NCBI RefSeq assembly: GCF_900143565.1
Contig: NZ_FREX01000001.1
Span: 573,068 to 637,067, forward strand
DNA from: Pseudovibrio sp. Alg231-02
Lineage (GTDB): Bacteria > Pseudomonadota > Alphaproteobacteria > Rhizobiales > Stappiaceae
Length of the DNA stretch: 64,000 bases
Reading direction: 5' to 3'
In this document: positions 23,756 through 31,291 of the stretch, piece by piece
Numbering within the stretch: position 1 is the first letter of the stretch
How the letters are laid out: each line of letters opens with the position of its first letter
Program-made: the position numbers and the translations under genes
Notes under the pieces: generated by a model
The model's database searches: none
The model's input: only the letters and a program-made list of their open reading frames with translations
Told to the model about the DNA's origin: nothing

Positions 23756-25243
23756 ATGGTGAAGAAGAAGAAAGTTGCTGTCATTGGCGGCGGCGTGAGT
23801 GGTCTTGCAGCTGCCAAAGCCTTTGACGAACGTGGGCACCGGGTGTTTGGCTATGAGCGCACCCACGATTTTGGCGGGGTCTGGGAGCTTTCCAGATCCT
23901 ATCCGGGGGTGCAGACCCAGTCTCCAAAAGATCTGTATTGTTATACGGATCATCCTATGCCCAAGGAGTATCCGGAATGGCCCAAGGGGCCGCAAGTGCA
24001 TGCTTATCTGCATTCCTATGCTCGCAAGCACAAGCTGCATCGGTTGTTTCAGCTGAATACGTCGGTCCTTTCCATGGACCGCCGGGAGGACGGCCAGCCA
24101 GGATGGACACTTACGCTCGATGCTGCGGGGCAGGTTCGCAAAGAAGACTTCGATTTTGTCGTCATCTCAACGGGACAGTTTTCTGAAAAGAACATTATCA
24201 GCCATCCGGGACAGGACAGCTTTGAGGCGCAGGGCGGACATGTCATGCACTCATCCGACTATACCGACCCTTCCCTTGCTAAAGGCAAACGGGTGGTGGT
24301 GCTGGGCGGGTCCAAGTCAGCAACAGATGTGGCGGTGAACGCGGCGAAAAACGGGGCCTCTCAGGTGACATTGGTGTATCGTGAGCCAGTGTGGCGGGTG
24401 CCGTATTTTGTGGGTGGCATCAACTTCAAACGGCTGCTTTACATGCGGGCACAGGAGTTGCAGTTCAACAGCTGGGGCAGAAATCCGCTGCAAAAGGCAA
24501 TGGCTGCGATTGCTAAACCGTTGATCTGGGCGAATTTCCGCGGTCTTGAAATGTTGCTGAAGCTTCAGTTGGGGCTGAAGAAGTGGGATATGGTGCCGAA
24601 GGTGCCGATTGAGAAGGACATTTCCTGCTCTATTCCCATTGTCACCCCCGGGTTGTTTGAAGGGTTCAAGAGCGGCGTTATCAAGCCGGTTCAAGGCACG
24701 ATTGATCATTATGAAGATGGTCAGGCAGTACTGACGAGCGGCGATAAAGTGGGCTGTGATGTTTCGGTGCTTGCTGTGGGGTGGAAGCTGGGCATTCCGT
24801 ATCTGGCAAAAGGGTATCGTGACAAGCTGATTGAAGAGGACGGGCAGTATCGGACCTACCGTCTTTCTGTAAACCCTGACCTGCCAGAAATGGGGTTTGT
24901 GGGCTTCAATTCCAGCTTCTGCACGGTGCTTTCTGCAGAGATGATTGCCAACTGGCTGGTACGCTATGCGGATGGGCAGCTGGAGAAGCAACCAACGGAT
25001 GGACAGATGCGTCAGAACATTGATGAGATGCTGGACTGGCGGCGCGATGACCGACCAGCAGCTCAGGTTTATGGCGGATTGTGCTCAGCTCCATTCCACT
25101 TCAAGCATTTTGATGAACTGCTGGAAGATATTGGAGCGGCCAAACGCAAGCGCAGTAACCCTGTTGCGGAGCAGTTCTCTTATCCAAATGCACAGGCCTA
25201 TGGGAGTTACCTTAAGTCAGCTCCGCAGTATCTTGCACAATAA
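23756..25243 (+). CDS. Flavin-containing monooxygenase-like protein
   Basis: The protein has about 495 residues. An N-terminal FAD site (KVAVIGGGVSGLAAAKAFDERGH, about residues 5-28) and the FMO feature FGGVWELSRSYPGVQTQSPK show the family. So do an NADPH-binding Rossmann motif (VVVLGGSKSATDVAVNAAK, about 180-200) and a FMO/BVMO-like fingerprint (FEAQGGHVMHSSDY). Such enzymes oxygenate N or S atoms, or ketones in Baeyer-Villiger reactions, with NADPH and O2. I prefer the ATG at 23756 over the GTG at 23747 because of the AAAGGTGG spacing. It is coupled to the cupin gene. It may oxidise a plant- or animal-derived aromatic or sulphur compound; the substrate is not evident. Confidence 0.85.
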   Translation: MVKKKKVAVIGGGVSGLAAAKAFDERGHRVFGYERTHDFGGVWELSRSYPGVQTQSPKDLYCYTDHPMPKEYPEWPKGPQVHAYLHSYARKHKLHRLFQLNTSVLSMDRREDGQPGWTLTLDAAGQVRKEDFDFVVISTGQFSEKNIISHPGQDSFEAQGGHVMHSSDYTDPSLAKGKRVVVLGGSKSATDVAVNAAKNGASQVTLVYREPVWRVPYFVGGINFKRLLYMRAQELQFNSWGRNPLQKAMAAIAKPLIWANFRGLEMLLKLQLGLKKWDMVPKVPIEKDISCSIPIVTPGLFEGFKSGVIKPVQGTIDHYEDGQAVLTSGDKVGCDVSVLAVGWKLGIPYLAKGYRDKLIEEDGQYRTYRLSVNPDLPEMGFVGFNSSFCTVLSAEMIANWLVRYADGQLEKQPTDGQMRQNIDEMLDWRRDDRPAAQVYGGLCSAPFHFKHFDELLEDIGAAKRKRSNPVAEQFSYPNAQAYGSYLKSAPQYLAQ

Positions 25244-25545
25244 CAACATCGTGAGACACCGTCATCTGTTAAGCCTGTAGCGCTAAATGGTTGTTTCTCG
25301 TGTATAATCTCTAAATGTCTCTCCAGTGCCTTCGGTTTTGCTGAAGGTGCTGGAGAACCACCTTTAAACGGTGATCAGCGGTGTTTTAATCAAACCACTT
25401 GCAACATAACAATGCCGATATAACCATTGTGATCTTTGTGAACGCTCCTCTCAATATTTTATCGATTATTTTAAACCCCATGCAACACGGCCCAGACATT
25501 GTCGTGAGATGAGAATAAATGGTCATCTGTCTGAGGAGTGTGTCG
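25244..25545. other. Intergenic region with a 14-base hairpin
   Basis: This 302-base gap holds no gene that I can see. TCTCCAGTGCCTTC (25320-25333) pairs with GAAGGTGCTGGAGA (25343-25356), 14 positions including two G-T pairs, with a 9-base loop. It probably ends transcription of the monooxygenase gene, though the T-run after it is poor. A TATAAT word lies at 25303-25308 without a clear -35. Confidence 0.45.
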
Positions 25546-27036
25546 ATGCTTGGTGGTGCACAACAACAACCTGAGAGTTCAGGAAATCAAGACGAGCTGA
25601 GCTGGGCGAAACGCGTATGTCAGCATCTTGGTATCGATTTTCCTGATAGTGTGCAGCAGGCTGAGCAAATAGAAGCCAGCATGCCCAAAGCTGATGTGCT
25701 GAGCGTTGCTGACAACAAGGCCGTTGAAGCATCGATGGCGCAGATTGCTTCTGATAGTCCGGCCGCACACAAGACAGCTGACAGTCTGATCAAGAGCATT
25801 GTGACCGTGTTCACGCGGCTTGAAGGTGACGACGAGCTCAAAGGCATGATGGATGCTATGCAGGCTTATACAGGCGACAATCCGAAATACGGTGTTGTCG
25901 GTCAGCTGGGTGCTGGTGGTTTTACCAAGATTGTCGATGGTGCCAAGAAGGGCAAAGAAGATAGCGATGTGACAATCCGCGAAAAAGGCACGGCCTATTT
26001 CGATTTGTCCAACTCCCCTGCTTTCCGAAAGGCTATGGAGAAGATCTATCACTCCCCTGAACTTCAGGAGAAGATGAAAGACATCATCGACATCGATTAC
26101 TTGCACAGCTTCAAGTTTGGCCGCCCTCGTGGCGCGGGACCGGACAGCACGGCTCCAGATGAGTTGAAGCTTTACACCTATCGGAATGAGAACAAGCAAA
26201 ACGCCTCGGAGAACCCAGAGCTCTACGGCGAAGTGCCGGGCAGTGAACAAGTTGACGGACCCATTCCGCAAAATGATGCACTGGCAGGTCAGAGCCTGAC
26301 GGCGAACCAGCGGAAGTATCGTGAGCGCAGCAAGAAAGGCGGCGATGGTGCGTGGGCAACGGCTGCTGATCTGGAAGCGAACAAACGCCTGACAGAACGC
26401 GAGATTAATTTTGCGAAGACTAATCCGCGTAACCGGCACGACAGAGAAGACTACCAGTTCAAAGAAAACAAACCTGTCAAAGCCGGTGAGATGCCGAAGG
26501 ACAAGGTTATTGTTGAACACCAGCCCGGTTTTTCTGTTTGGGATGTTAAAGACGGCACAGGCTTTGCCAAGGATGCGGACCTGCACAACAAACCAACCGT
26601 TGCTGGTCCGTCCGGTACCACAGACCGCTTTCTCACCGGTATTCGCTTGCTGGGTAAAGGGGTGATGAAGGAACTGGGGTTGGAAGGTGACAATGCCGAG
26701 AACCAGGTGAAGGAACTGGGCAGATGGCTGGCGACCGGATATCTGGTTGGCGATGAGCACCACTCTGCTGTTGAGGTAAACCTGGGTGCTGCCAACCACG
26801 GTTTGAAGCCTCAATGGGGGTCTAATCTTTATACCGAACCGTTCTCCGAGCCGATCAAGGGCAAGGGTTTTGAGATCTCCAGTGAGGCAGTTGTTGATCA
26901 GCTTGAGACTAAGCTGGAAACAGCCGAAGAGGATGCCGTGAACAGAGACGCCTACCGCTTCGATCTGGAAGGTGGTTCCAAAGGTACGGTCTCCCCAGAC
27001 GGTAAGGTCAAGGCACCACCAAAACCGAGTAGATAA
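25546..27036 (+). CDS. Large soluble protein of unknown function
   Basis: I do not recognise this protein of about 496 residues. The ATG at 25546 follows GAGGAG by eight bases, so the open upstream extension to 25519 is unlikely. It has no signal peptide and only one cysteine, and is rich in Lys, Asp, Glu, Gly and Asn. Segments include a repetitive Gly/Lys region (KYGVVGQLGAGGFTKIVDGAKKGKEDS), a charged hydrophilic middle (NRHDREDYQFKENKPVKAG) and a better-folded C-terminal third (TTDRFLTGIRLLGKGVMKELGL..NQVKELGRWLATGYLVGDEHHSAVEVNLGAANHGL). It is single-gene, with a terminator at 27107-27134. A secreted effector without cleavable signal is possible, but nothing in the sequence proves it. Confidence 0.8.
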   Translation: MLGGAQQQPESSGNQDELSWAKRVCQHLGIDFPDSVQQAEQIEASMPKADVLSVADNKAVEASMAQIASDSPAAHKTADSLIKSIVTVFTRLEGDDELKGMMDAMQAYTGDNPKYGVVGQLGAGGFTKIVDGAKKGKEDSDVTIREKGTAYFDLSNSPAFRKAMEKIYHSPELQEKMKDIIDIDYLHSFKFGRPRGAGPDSTAPDELKLYTYRNENKQNASENPELYGEVPGSEQVDGPIPQNDALAGQSLTANQRKYRERSKKGGDGAWATAADLEANKRLTEREINFAKTNPRNRHDREDYQFKENKPVKAGEMPKDKVIVEHQPGFSVWDVKDGTGFAKDADLHNKPTVAGPSGTTDRFLTGIRLLGKGVMKELGLEGDNAENQVKELGRWLATGYLVGDEHHSAVEVNLGAANHGLKPQWGSNLYTEPFSEPIKGKGFEISSEAVVDQLETKLETAEEDAVNRDAYRFDLEGGSKGTVSPDGKVKAPPKPSR

Positions 27037-27106
27037 TCTGTTTTTTTGTGCAAGACATCGCTTAAGACGTGGTGCTTGGGAACAGAAAATTTCATCAAAA
27101 AATGAG

Positions 27107-27134
27107 CAGCCCAACCCCGTGTTTGGGCTGTTTT
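27107..27134 (+). terminator. Rho-independent terminator after the unknown gene
   Basis: CAGCCCAA (27107-27114) and TTGGGCTG (27123-27130) form an eight-base stem followed by TTTT. It lies 70 bases past the stop at 27036. Confidence 0.8.
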
Positions 27135-27180
27135 CATGCCCTCTCAGATTTAATCCTTAACATCCGTTAGGAGAATTTTA

Positions 27181-27231
27181 ATGGAATCATTTCACAATGA
27201 GAACATAGGAAGAACATCGGGTGTTAGATAA
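27181..27231 (+). CDS. Possible 16-residue leader peptide
   Basis: An ATG eight bases after TTAGGAG opens a 16-codon frame (MESFHNENIGRTSGVR) that stops two bases before the next start at 27234. The following gene has no ribosome-binding site of its own. This suggests that translation of the leader delivers ribosomes to it by termination-reinitiation. Confidence 0.4.
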   Translation: MESFHNENIGRTSGVR

Positions 27232-27233
27232 CT

Positions 27234-27470
27234 ATGTCCAAGAAGTTTCAGTGGCGACAGCTTTGGAGAAATGTTCCGGATCACACTGTAGGGACAGGCG
27301 TTCTCAATACCGAGATGAGCATGCGGGTTCATCGCGAAGGTGATGATGAAGCCCGTAAGCCATGGCGGTGGGAGCTGCATCACAATGGTGTTGTGTGCAA
27401 AGGTGACGTCAACGACAAGGTTGAGGCCATGCAAAAAGCGCAGGATGCTTATATCGCTTACCTGCGCTAA
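27234..27470 (+). CDS. Small hypothetical protein
   Basis: The 78-residue frame encodes a basic, tryptophan-containing protein (MSKKFQWRQLWRNVPDHTV..RKPWRWELHHNGVVCKGDVNDKVEAMQKAQDAYIAYLR). Its mixed beta and C-terminal helix resembles small two-domain-swapped cytosolic proteins; no family is recognised. It is convergent with the EamA transporter and seems to be translated through the short leader just upstream. Confidence 0.5.
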   Translation: MSKKFQWRQLWRNVPDHTVGTGVLNTEMSMRVHREGDDEARKPWRWELHHNGVVCKGDVNDKVEAMQKAQDAYIAYLR

Positions 27471-27538
27471 TCCTTAGTTTTTCAATTTGGGGCGCTTATT
27501 CTTATCTGAAAATCAGAGTCTCTTTTCAGGAATACGCC

Positions 27539-28417
27539 CTAACTGGTTGCAGCCGCGTCTTTGGTTTGTGCTGCGACCTTTGCAGCGCTGGGAGCCTTCA
27601 GCGCGAACACGATACTTCCCAATACGATGAGAATGCCGACCCACTGGCGTAAGCCAAACTGCTCCCCAACCAACAGCTGACCGCACAAAACCGCGGATAC
27701 CGGATTGACCAGAGACAGGAAGCCAATGGTTGTTGGGTTGAGCTGCACGATCCCCTTCAGCCAGTTGACCGAAGCCAGACCCATTCCCAAAATGCCTATC
27801 CAGAAGAATGCCAGCACCATGTTCAGGTCCGGCACAGGAGCTGCGCCTTCCAAAACAAGTGCGATTGGTACGGCGTAGAGGCCGCCTAATGTGACGTGCC
27901 AGCCTGTGTACGTTACCATGCTGACATCTGGTCTGCCCCATTTGCCGCTGAGGTAAACGCCGGTGAAGGTGCTCAGGCAGGCGGCCATTGCGGCGCCGAT
28001 ACCAATCCAGTCCAGTTCAACAGCGCCGAGCAGCAGCATGCCGACGCCAAACAGACCGATGAGAGATGCTATGAGCTGGCGGGCAACCGGTGTCTTGCCG
28101 TCCAGAATCCAGATGTAAAAGATGATCTGCAAGGGCAGTGTTGCCATAAGAGTTCCGGCCATTCCGCTTGGAAGGCGGAAAGCAGCGATGAACACAAAGA
28201 AGATCATGGAGAGATTGGTCAGGCCGATGGTCATCGCTCTTTTGACCCAAGGACCTTTAAGCAAGCCCGGAGCAAACGCCAATAACAACAAGCCTGCAGG
28301 CAACAGGCGGTAGACCACCATCCAGACAGGGTCTTCTGCTGGCAAGAGCAACGTTGTAACGGCGTAGGTGGTGCCCCAAATTGCGGGCGTAAGCGCCGTG
28401 CGCAGCTGAACAAGCAT
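27539..28417 (-). CDS. EamA/DMT-family transporter
   Basis: The protein has about 292 residues with ten hydrophobic segments in two EamA repeats of five, the layout of drug/metabolite exporters. The first repeat begins ALTPAIWGTTYAVTTLLLPAEDPVWMVVYRLLPAGLLLLAF, and the second contains WVGILIVLGSIVFALKAP. I chose the ATG at 28417 with GAGG eight bases upstream. It is divergent from a MarR gene, with two TATCTTGATCTCAA repeats between them, so it is probably repressed by MarR and exports the molecule that releases it. The Lys/Ala-rich tail after the last segment is cytoplasmic. The transported compound is unknown. Confidence 0.87.
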   Translation of the reverse strand: MLVQLRTALTPAIWGTTYAVTTLLLPAEDPVWMVVYRLLPAGLLLLAFAPGLLKGPWVKRAMTIGLTNLSMIFFVFIAAFRLPSGMAGTLMATLPLQIIFYIWILDGKTPVARQLIASLIGLFGVGMLLLGAVELDWIGIGAAMAACLSTFTGVYLSGKWGRPDVSMVTYTGWHVTLGGLYAVPIALVLEGAAPVPDLNMVLAFFWIGILGMGLASVNWLKGIVQLNPTTIGFLSLVNPVSAVLCGQLLVGEQFGLRQWVGILIVLGSIVFALKAPSAAKVAAQTKDAAATS

Positions 28418-28433
28418 GTACTTCGACCTCAAT

Positions 28434-28506
28434 TATCTTGATCTCAAATTAATTCGATCTGATGCTTAGGATATATACGCAGATCCGTCAAGTATCTTGA
28501 TCTCAA
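28434..28506. promoter_or_regulatory. Two exact 14-base repeats, candidate MarR operator
   Basis: TATCTTGATCTCAA occurs at 28434-28447 and 28493-28506, 59 bases apart, each followed by a TAATTC-like word. The core TTGATCTCAA is an inverted repeat (TTGA/TCAA), the type bound by MarR dimers. The two sites bracket the promoter region between the transporter and MarR genes. Confidence 0.7.
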
Positions 28507-28563
28507 GTAATTCCTCTGCAATATACCTCTGTATTGCTGCAAGCCAGATTATTGAGAGTGACC

Positions 28564-29064
28564 ATGACTGATCACGTTGCGCGCGTCGTGCGCCAGTGGA
28601 AGAGCGAATATCCTGAAGTCGATGCCAGCCCGATGTATGTGCTGGCCCGGATGATGCGCCTCAACATGCAGATCAACAAAGATCTTTCTGCAAACTTTGC
28701 GAAGTTTGGTCTGGCAACGGGTGATTTTGATGTTCTGGCAACGCTGCGGCGAAGCGGTGAGCCCTACGCACTGCGCCCGACCGAACTGACCAAATCCAGC
28801 ATGTTGACTTCTGGCACCATGACCAGTCGCCTCGATAAGCTGGAAAAGCTGGGCCTGGTGTGCCGTAATCCCAATCCGGAAGATCGCCGGGCTCTGATGA
28901 TCCATTTAACGGACAAAGGCCGCGCACTGGTGGAGGAAGCAGCTGCCGCGCACTTTGAGATGGAAGCTGAGATGCTCAAGATTCTGGATCCAGAAGATCG
29001 GGACGCGCTTGAGGGTATTTTGGAAAGATGGAGCCACAGGCTGGAAGAAAACGGCACGATGTAA
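28564..29064 (+). CDS. MarR-family transcriptional regulator
   Basis: The protein has about 166 residues with a MarR winged helix in the centre: FGLATGDFDVLATLRRSGEPYALRPTELTKSSMLTSGTMTSRLDKLEKLGLVCRNPNPEDRRALMIHLTDKGRALVEEA. The DRRA wing loop and the N- and C-terminal dimer helices are complete. The ATG at 28564 is chosen over the upstream frame to 28534. It faces the EamA exporter across a control region with two identical operator-like words. It probably represses the exporter and itself until an export substrate binds. Confidence 0.9.
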   Translation: MTDHVARVVRQWKSEYPEVDASPMYVLARMMRLNMQINKDLSANFAKFGLATGDFDVLATLRRSGEPYALRPTELTKSSMLTSGTMTSRLDKLEKLGLVCRNPNPEDRRALMIHLTDKGRALVEEAAAAHFEMEAEMLKILDPEDRDALEGILERWSHRLEENGTM

Positions 29065-29200
29065 TCTGCCTTAAGCTTGGGGCAGGCAAACTGCTTTCGC
29101 ACGTTTCCTTCTAGCACATTCACTTGCTAAAACTGGCACTTGCTAAAACTGGTGAGGTCTTTGCAGTTGCGCTGGCCACCTGTGGCTGAGTTGGGGGTAT

Positions 29201-29239
29201 ACAAAACAGACAGTGCTCGTTCACACTGCACTGCCTGTT
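29201..29239 (-). terminator. Rho-independent terminator after znuA
   Basis: On the minus strand AACAGGCAGTGC pairs with GCACTGTCTGTT (one G-T pair), followed by TTTGT. It begins about 30 bases after the znuA stop. Confidence 0.8.
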
Positions 29240-29269
29240 CTGACCTATTGTTCTTGTTTTCTCTTAGAA

Positions 29270-30319
29270 TTATGAGTTGCCGGAGAGGCAGGTGTTGAAG
29301 GCACCACCCATTTGCTTAAGCAGCTCGGTGTAAAGCTGTGGGCCTGAATCCAGCGTTGATCCAAGAGGGTCGAGTTCTGCAGAGTTGACGCCTGTTCCCT
29401 CTTTCAGCACTGCAACCATGCGCGGATTGAACTGTACTTCAGAGAAGACACAGCTGACGCCCAGCCCTTCCAGTTTTTGGCGAACTTCAGACAGACGCTT
29501 TGCTCCCGGCAGCACTTCCGGGCTGACTGTGACTGAGCCGACCGCGTTGAGGTTATAGGCCTCTTCAAAATAACGGTAGGCATCGTGGAACACCACGAAA
29601 GGCTTGGTCCGATTGTTTTTCAGATCAGCCTTCAGCGTCTCGGAGACTTTGGTGATCTCCTCTGCTTCCGCCTTTGCATTGGCTGCATACTTGGCAGCAT
29701 TTGCAGGGTCGGCCTTGGAGAGGGCTTCCTCAATCTCATGCAGCATGGCGACCGCATTTTGCGGATCCAGCCAGATGTGCATGTCTACGGCTTCATCACC
29801 ATGCTCATCGTGCGCCTCATGGTCATGATCGGCATGCTCTTCATGCCCTTCGTCGGCGTGTTCTGCATGTTCTTCTGCAGTTTCACCAGCGTGCTTGGCA
29901 TGCTCTTCAGCGGTTTCGCCAGCATGATCACCGTGGTCGTGACCTTCAAAGTTGCCACCTTCACGGAAGTTCAGGAGTGTGAGACCATGGGCATCTTTCA
30001 GTGTCACGATGGTTGCGCCGTCGGCAAGGTTCTCAAGCGGGGTTTCAAGGAAACTTTCCAACTGAGGACCTACCCAGAACACCACATCTGCGTTGGCGAT
30101 CTTGCGGGCTGTTGACGGACGCAGGCTGTAAGTGTGCGGAGAGCCTGCCCCTTCCACCACCAGATCAGGCGTACCCACGCCTTCCATCACGCTTGCTACA
30201 AGAGAGTGAATTGGCTTGATAGATGCCACCACATTGACCTCGGCCTGAGCCAGAGCAGGAAAGGATACGCTTCCGGCAAGAAGACCGAGAATGCTTAGTG
30301 AACCTAAGAGATGCTTCAT
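29270..30319 (-). CDS. znuA: Zinc ABC transporter substrate-binding protein ZnuA
   Basis: The 349-residue precursor has a signal peptide (HLLGSLSILGLLAGSVSFPALAQA). The cluster A-I zinc-binding fold follows, with H residues in SIKPIHSLV, GSPHTYSLRP, MHIWLDPQN and VVFHDAYRYFE. A long His/Asp/Glu-rich loop (about residues 128-175, GHDHGDHAGETAEEHAKH...), typical of ZnuA, collects zinc. I chose the ATG at 30319; an in-frame ATG at 30334 lies close to the Zur box. It delivers zinc to ZnuBC, but those genes are not in this window; the gene is alone, ends in a strong terminator and is probably repressed by Zur. Confidence 0.93.
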   Translation of the reverse strand: MKHLLGSLSILGLLAGSVSFPALAQAEVNVVASIKPIHSLVASVMEGVGTPDLVVEGAGSPHTYSLRPSTARKIANADVVFWVGPQLESFLETPLENLADGATIVTLKDAHGLTLLNFREGGNFEGHDHGDHAGETAEEHAKHAGETAEEHAEHADEGHEEHADHDHEAHDEHGDEAVDMHIWLDPQNAVAMLHEIEEALSKADPANAAKYAANAKAEAEEITKVSETLKADLKNNRTKPFVVFHDAYRYFEEAYNLNAVGSVTVSPEVLPGAKRLSEVRQKLEGLGVSCVFSEVQFNPRMVAVLKEGTGVNSAELDPLGSTLDSGPQLYTELLKQMGGAFNTCLSGNS

Positions 30320-30336
30320 ACGTCCCACAACCATTT

Positions 30337-30372
30337 TGTTATAATATTACATTCGATTTGTTACTTTATAAC
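30337..30372. promoter_or_regulatory. Two Zur-like boxes upstream of znuA
   Basis: TGTTATAATATTACA (30337-30351) matches the alphaproteobacterial Zur consensus (GTTATA..TATAAC). A second, imperfect element GTTACTTTATAAC follows at 30360-30372. They lie 18-53 bases upstream of the znuA start, as expected for repression by zinc-loaded Zur. Confidence 0.75.
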
Positions 30373-30568
30373 GTCACATATTTTGGAGTGCAACGGCCTT
30401 TTTGCGATTTATGCAAGACTGGGCAAAACTCAAAATAACGGGGTAAATACCCTATTGATCTCAGCAGGTTCGCTCAGACCTCAGCCAGTAAACTGTTAGT
30501 TTTGCCTGATCCTACTGCCAAATTAACGAGATGCCTGTTATATTGCCGCAAAATTCAAAGGACTTTCT

Positions 30569-31048
30569 ATGGCCGAGATTAAGGATGAGCTGGACCGCAA
30601 GCTAATTGCCATCTTGCAGGGAAACGCTCGGGAACCGGTGTCTTCTATTGCACGGCGGTTGGACGTTGCCCGCTCAACGGTTCAAGAGCGCATTGCCCGG
30701 CTTGAGCGCAAAGGCATCATTATCGGCTATACGGCGATTTTGGGAGACCAAGAGGACCAGAAGCGGGTTCAGGCTCTTGTGATGCTTTCCGTAGCGCAGC
30801 AACGCTCACGCGAACTGATTGCGCAGTTGGAGTCCTACCCTGAAATCCGCAGCTGTCTGACGATTTCCGGTGAATTTGACCTCTGCCTGATTGTGGAGCC
30901 TGACCGTCTGGAAGAGCTGGATGCCGTGCTGGACGAAATTGCCGCCATTCCAGGTGTTGAGCGCACGCGGTCCTCTATCGTGCTGACGAAGAAGTTTGAG
31001 AGGCAACGGCCTTTCATGCCTCAAAATACCTATAGCCTTGAGAAATAA
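30569..31048 (+). CDS. Lrp/AsnC-family regulator
   Basis: The 159-residue protein has an N-terminal HTH (LDRKLIAILQGNAREPVSSIARRLDVARSTVQERIARLERKGIIIGYTA). An AsnC-type ligand-binding domain follows (VQALVMLSVAQQRSRELIAQLESYPEIRSCLTISGEFDLCLIVEPD). AAAGGA precedes the ATG at 30569. It lies 243 bases before a saccharopine dehydrogenase-like gene whose promoter region contains several inverted repeats. A role as a lysine- or amino-acid-responsive regulator of that gene is therefore likely. The ligand is not shown by sequence. Confidence 0.9.
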   Translation: MAEIKDELDRKLIAILQGNAREPVSSIARRLDVARSTVQERIARLERKGIIIGYTAILGDQEDQKRVQALVMLSVAQQRSRELIAQLESYPEIRSCLTISGEFDLCLIVEPDRLEELDAVLDEIAAIPGVERTRSSIVLTKKFERQRPFMPQNTYSLEK

Positions 31049-31138
31049 CAGCTCCTGCGCATTCGTATACTTCACCCATTCGATTTAATTGGCACTCCTC
31101 GTGTGTTTTCTCAAACACGAATCGTGTGAGCGCTGCAC

Positions 31139-31220
31139 GTAAATATCGTCATATTTACAATTTTAATGTCAATATGACATAGTTGCCGTCATTTACACGA
31201 AATAAAGCGTCATTTCGTCA
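31139..31220. promoter_or_regulatory. Cluster of Lrp-like sites
   Basis: Between the Lrp gene and the dehydrogenase gene lie two perfect palindromes, GTAAATAT-CGTC-ATATTTAC (31139-31158) and ATGTCA-ATA-TGACAT (31166-31180). Two CGTCATTT words follow at 31187-31194 and 31208-31215. Repeats phased in this way are typical of Lrp-type octamer wrapping. Confidence 0.55.
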
Positions 31221-31291
31221 AGTTGCCCCATAAACTCCGGCAGTGTTTTCACGTAGACTTCTCGTCAATCGAAACAAGCTTGGAGGGGCTT

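Noticed and set aside
25579-27114. 511-codon minus-strand open frame
   Set aside because: Antisense to the unknown protein at 25546-27036. The plus-strand frame has a good ribosome-binding site, better composition and its own terminator; the minus frame has none.
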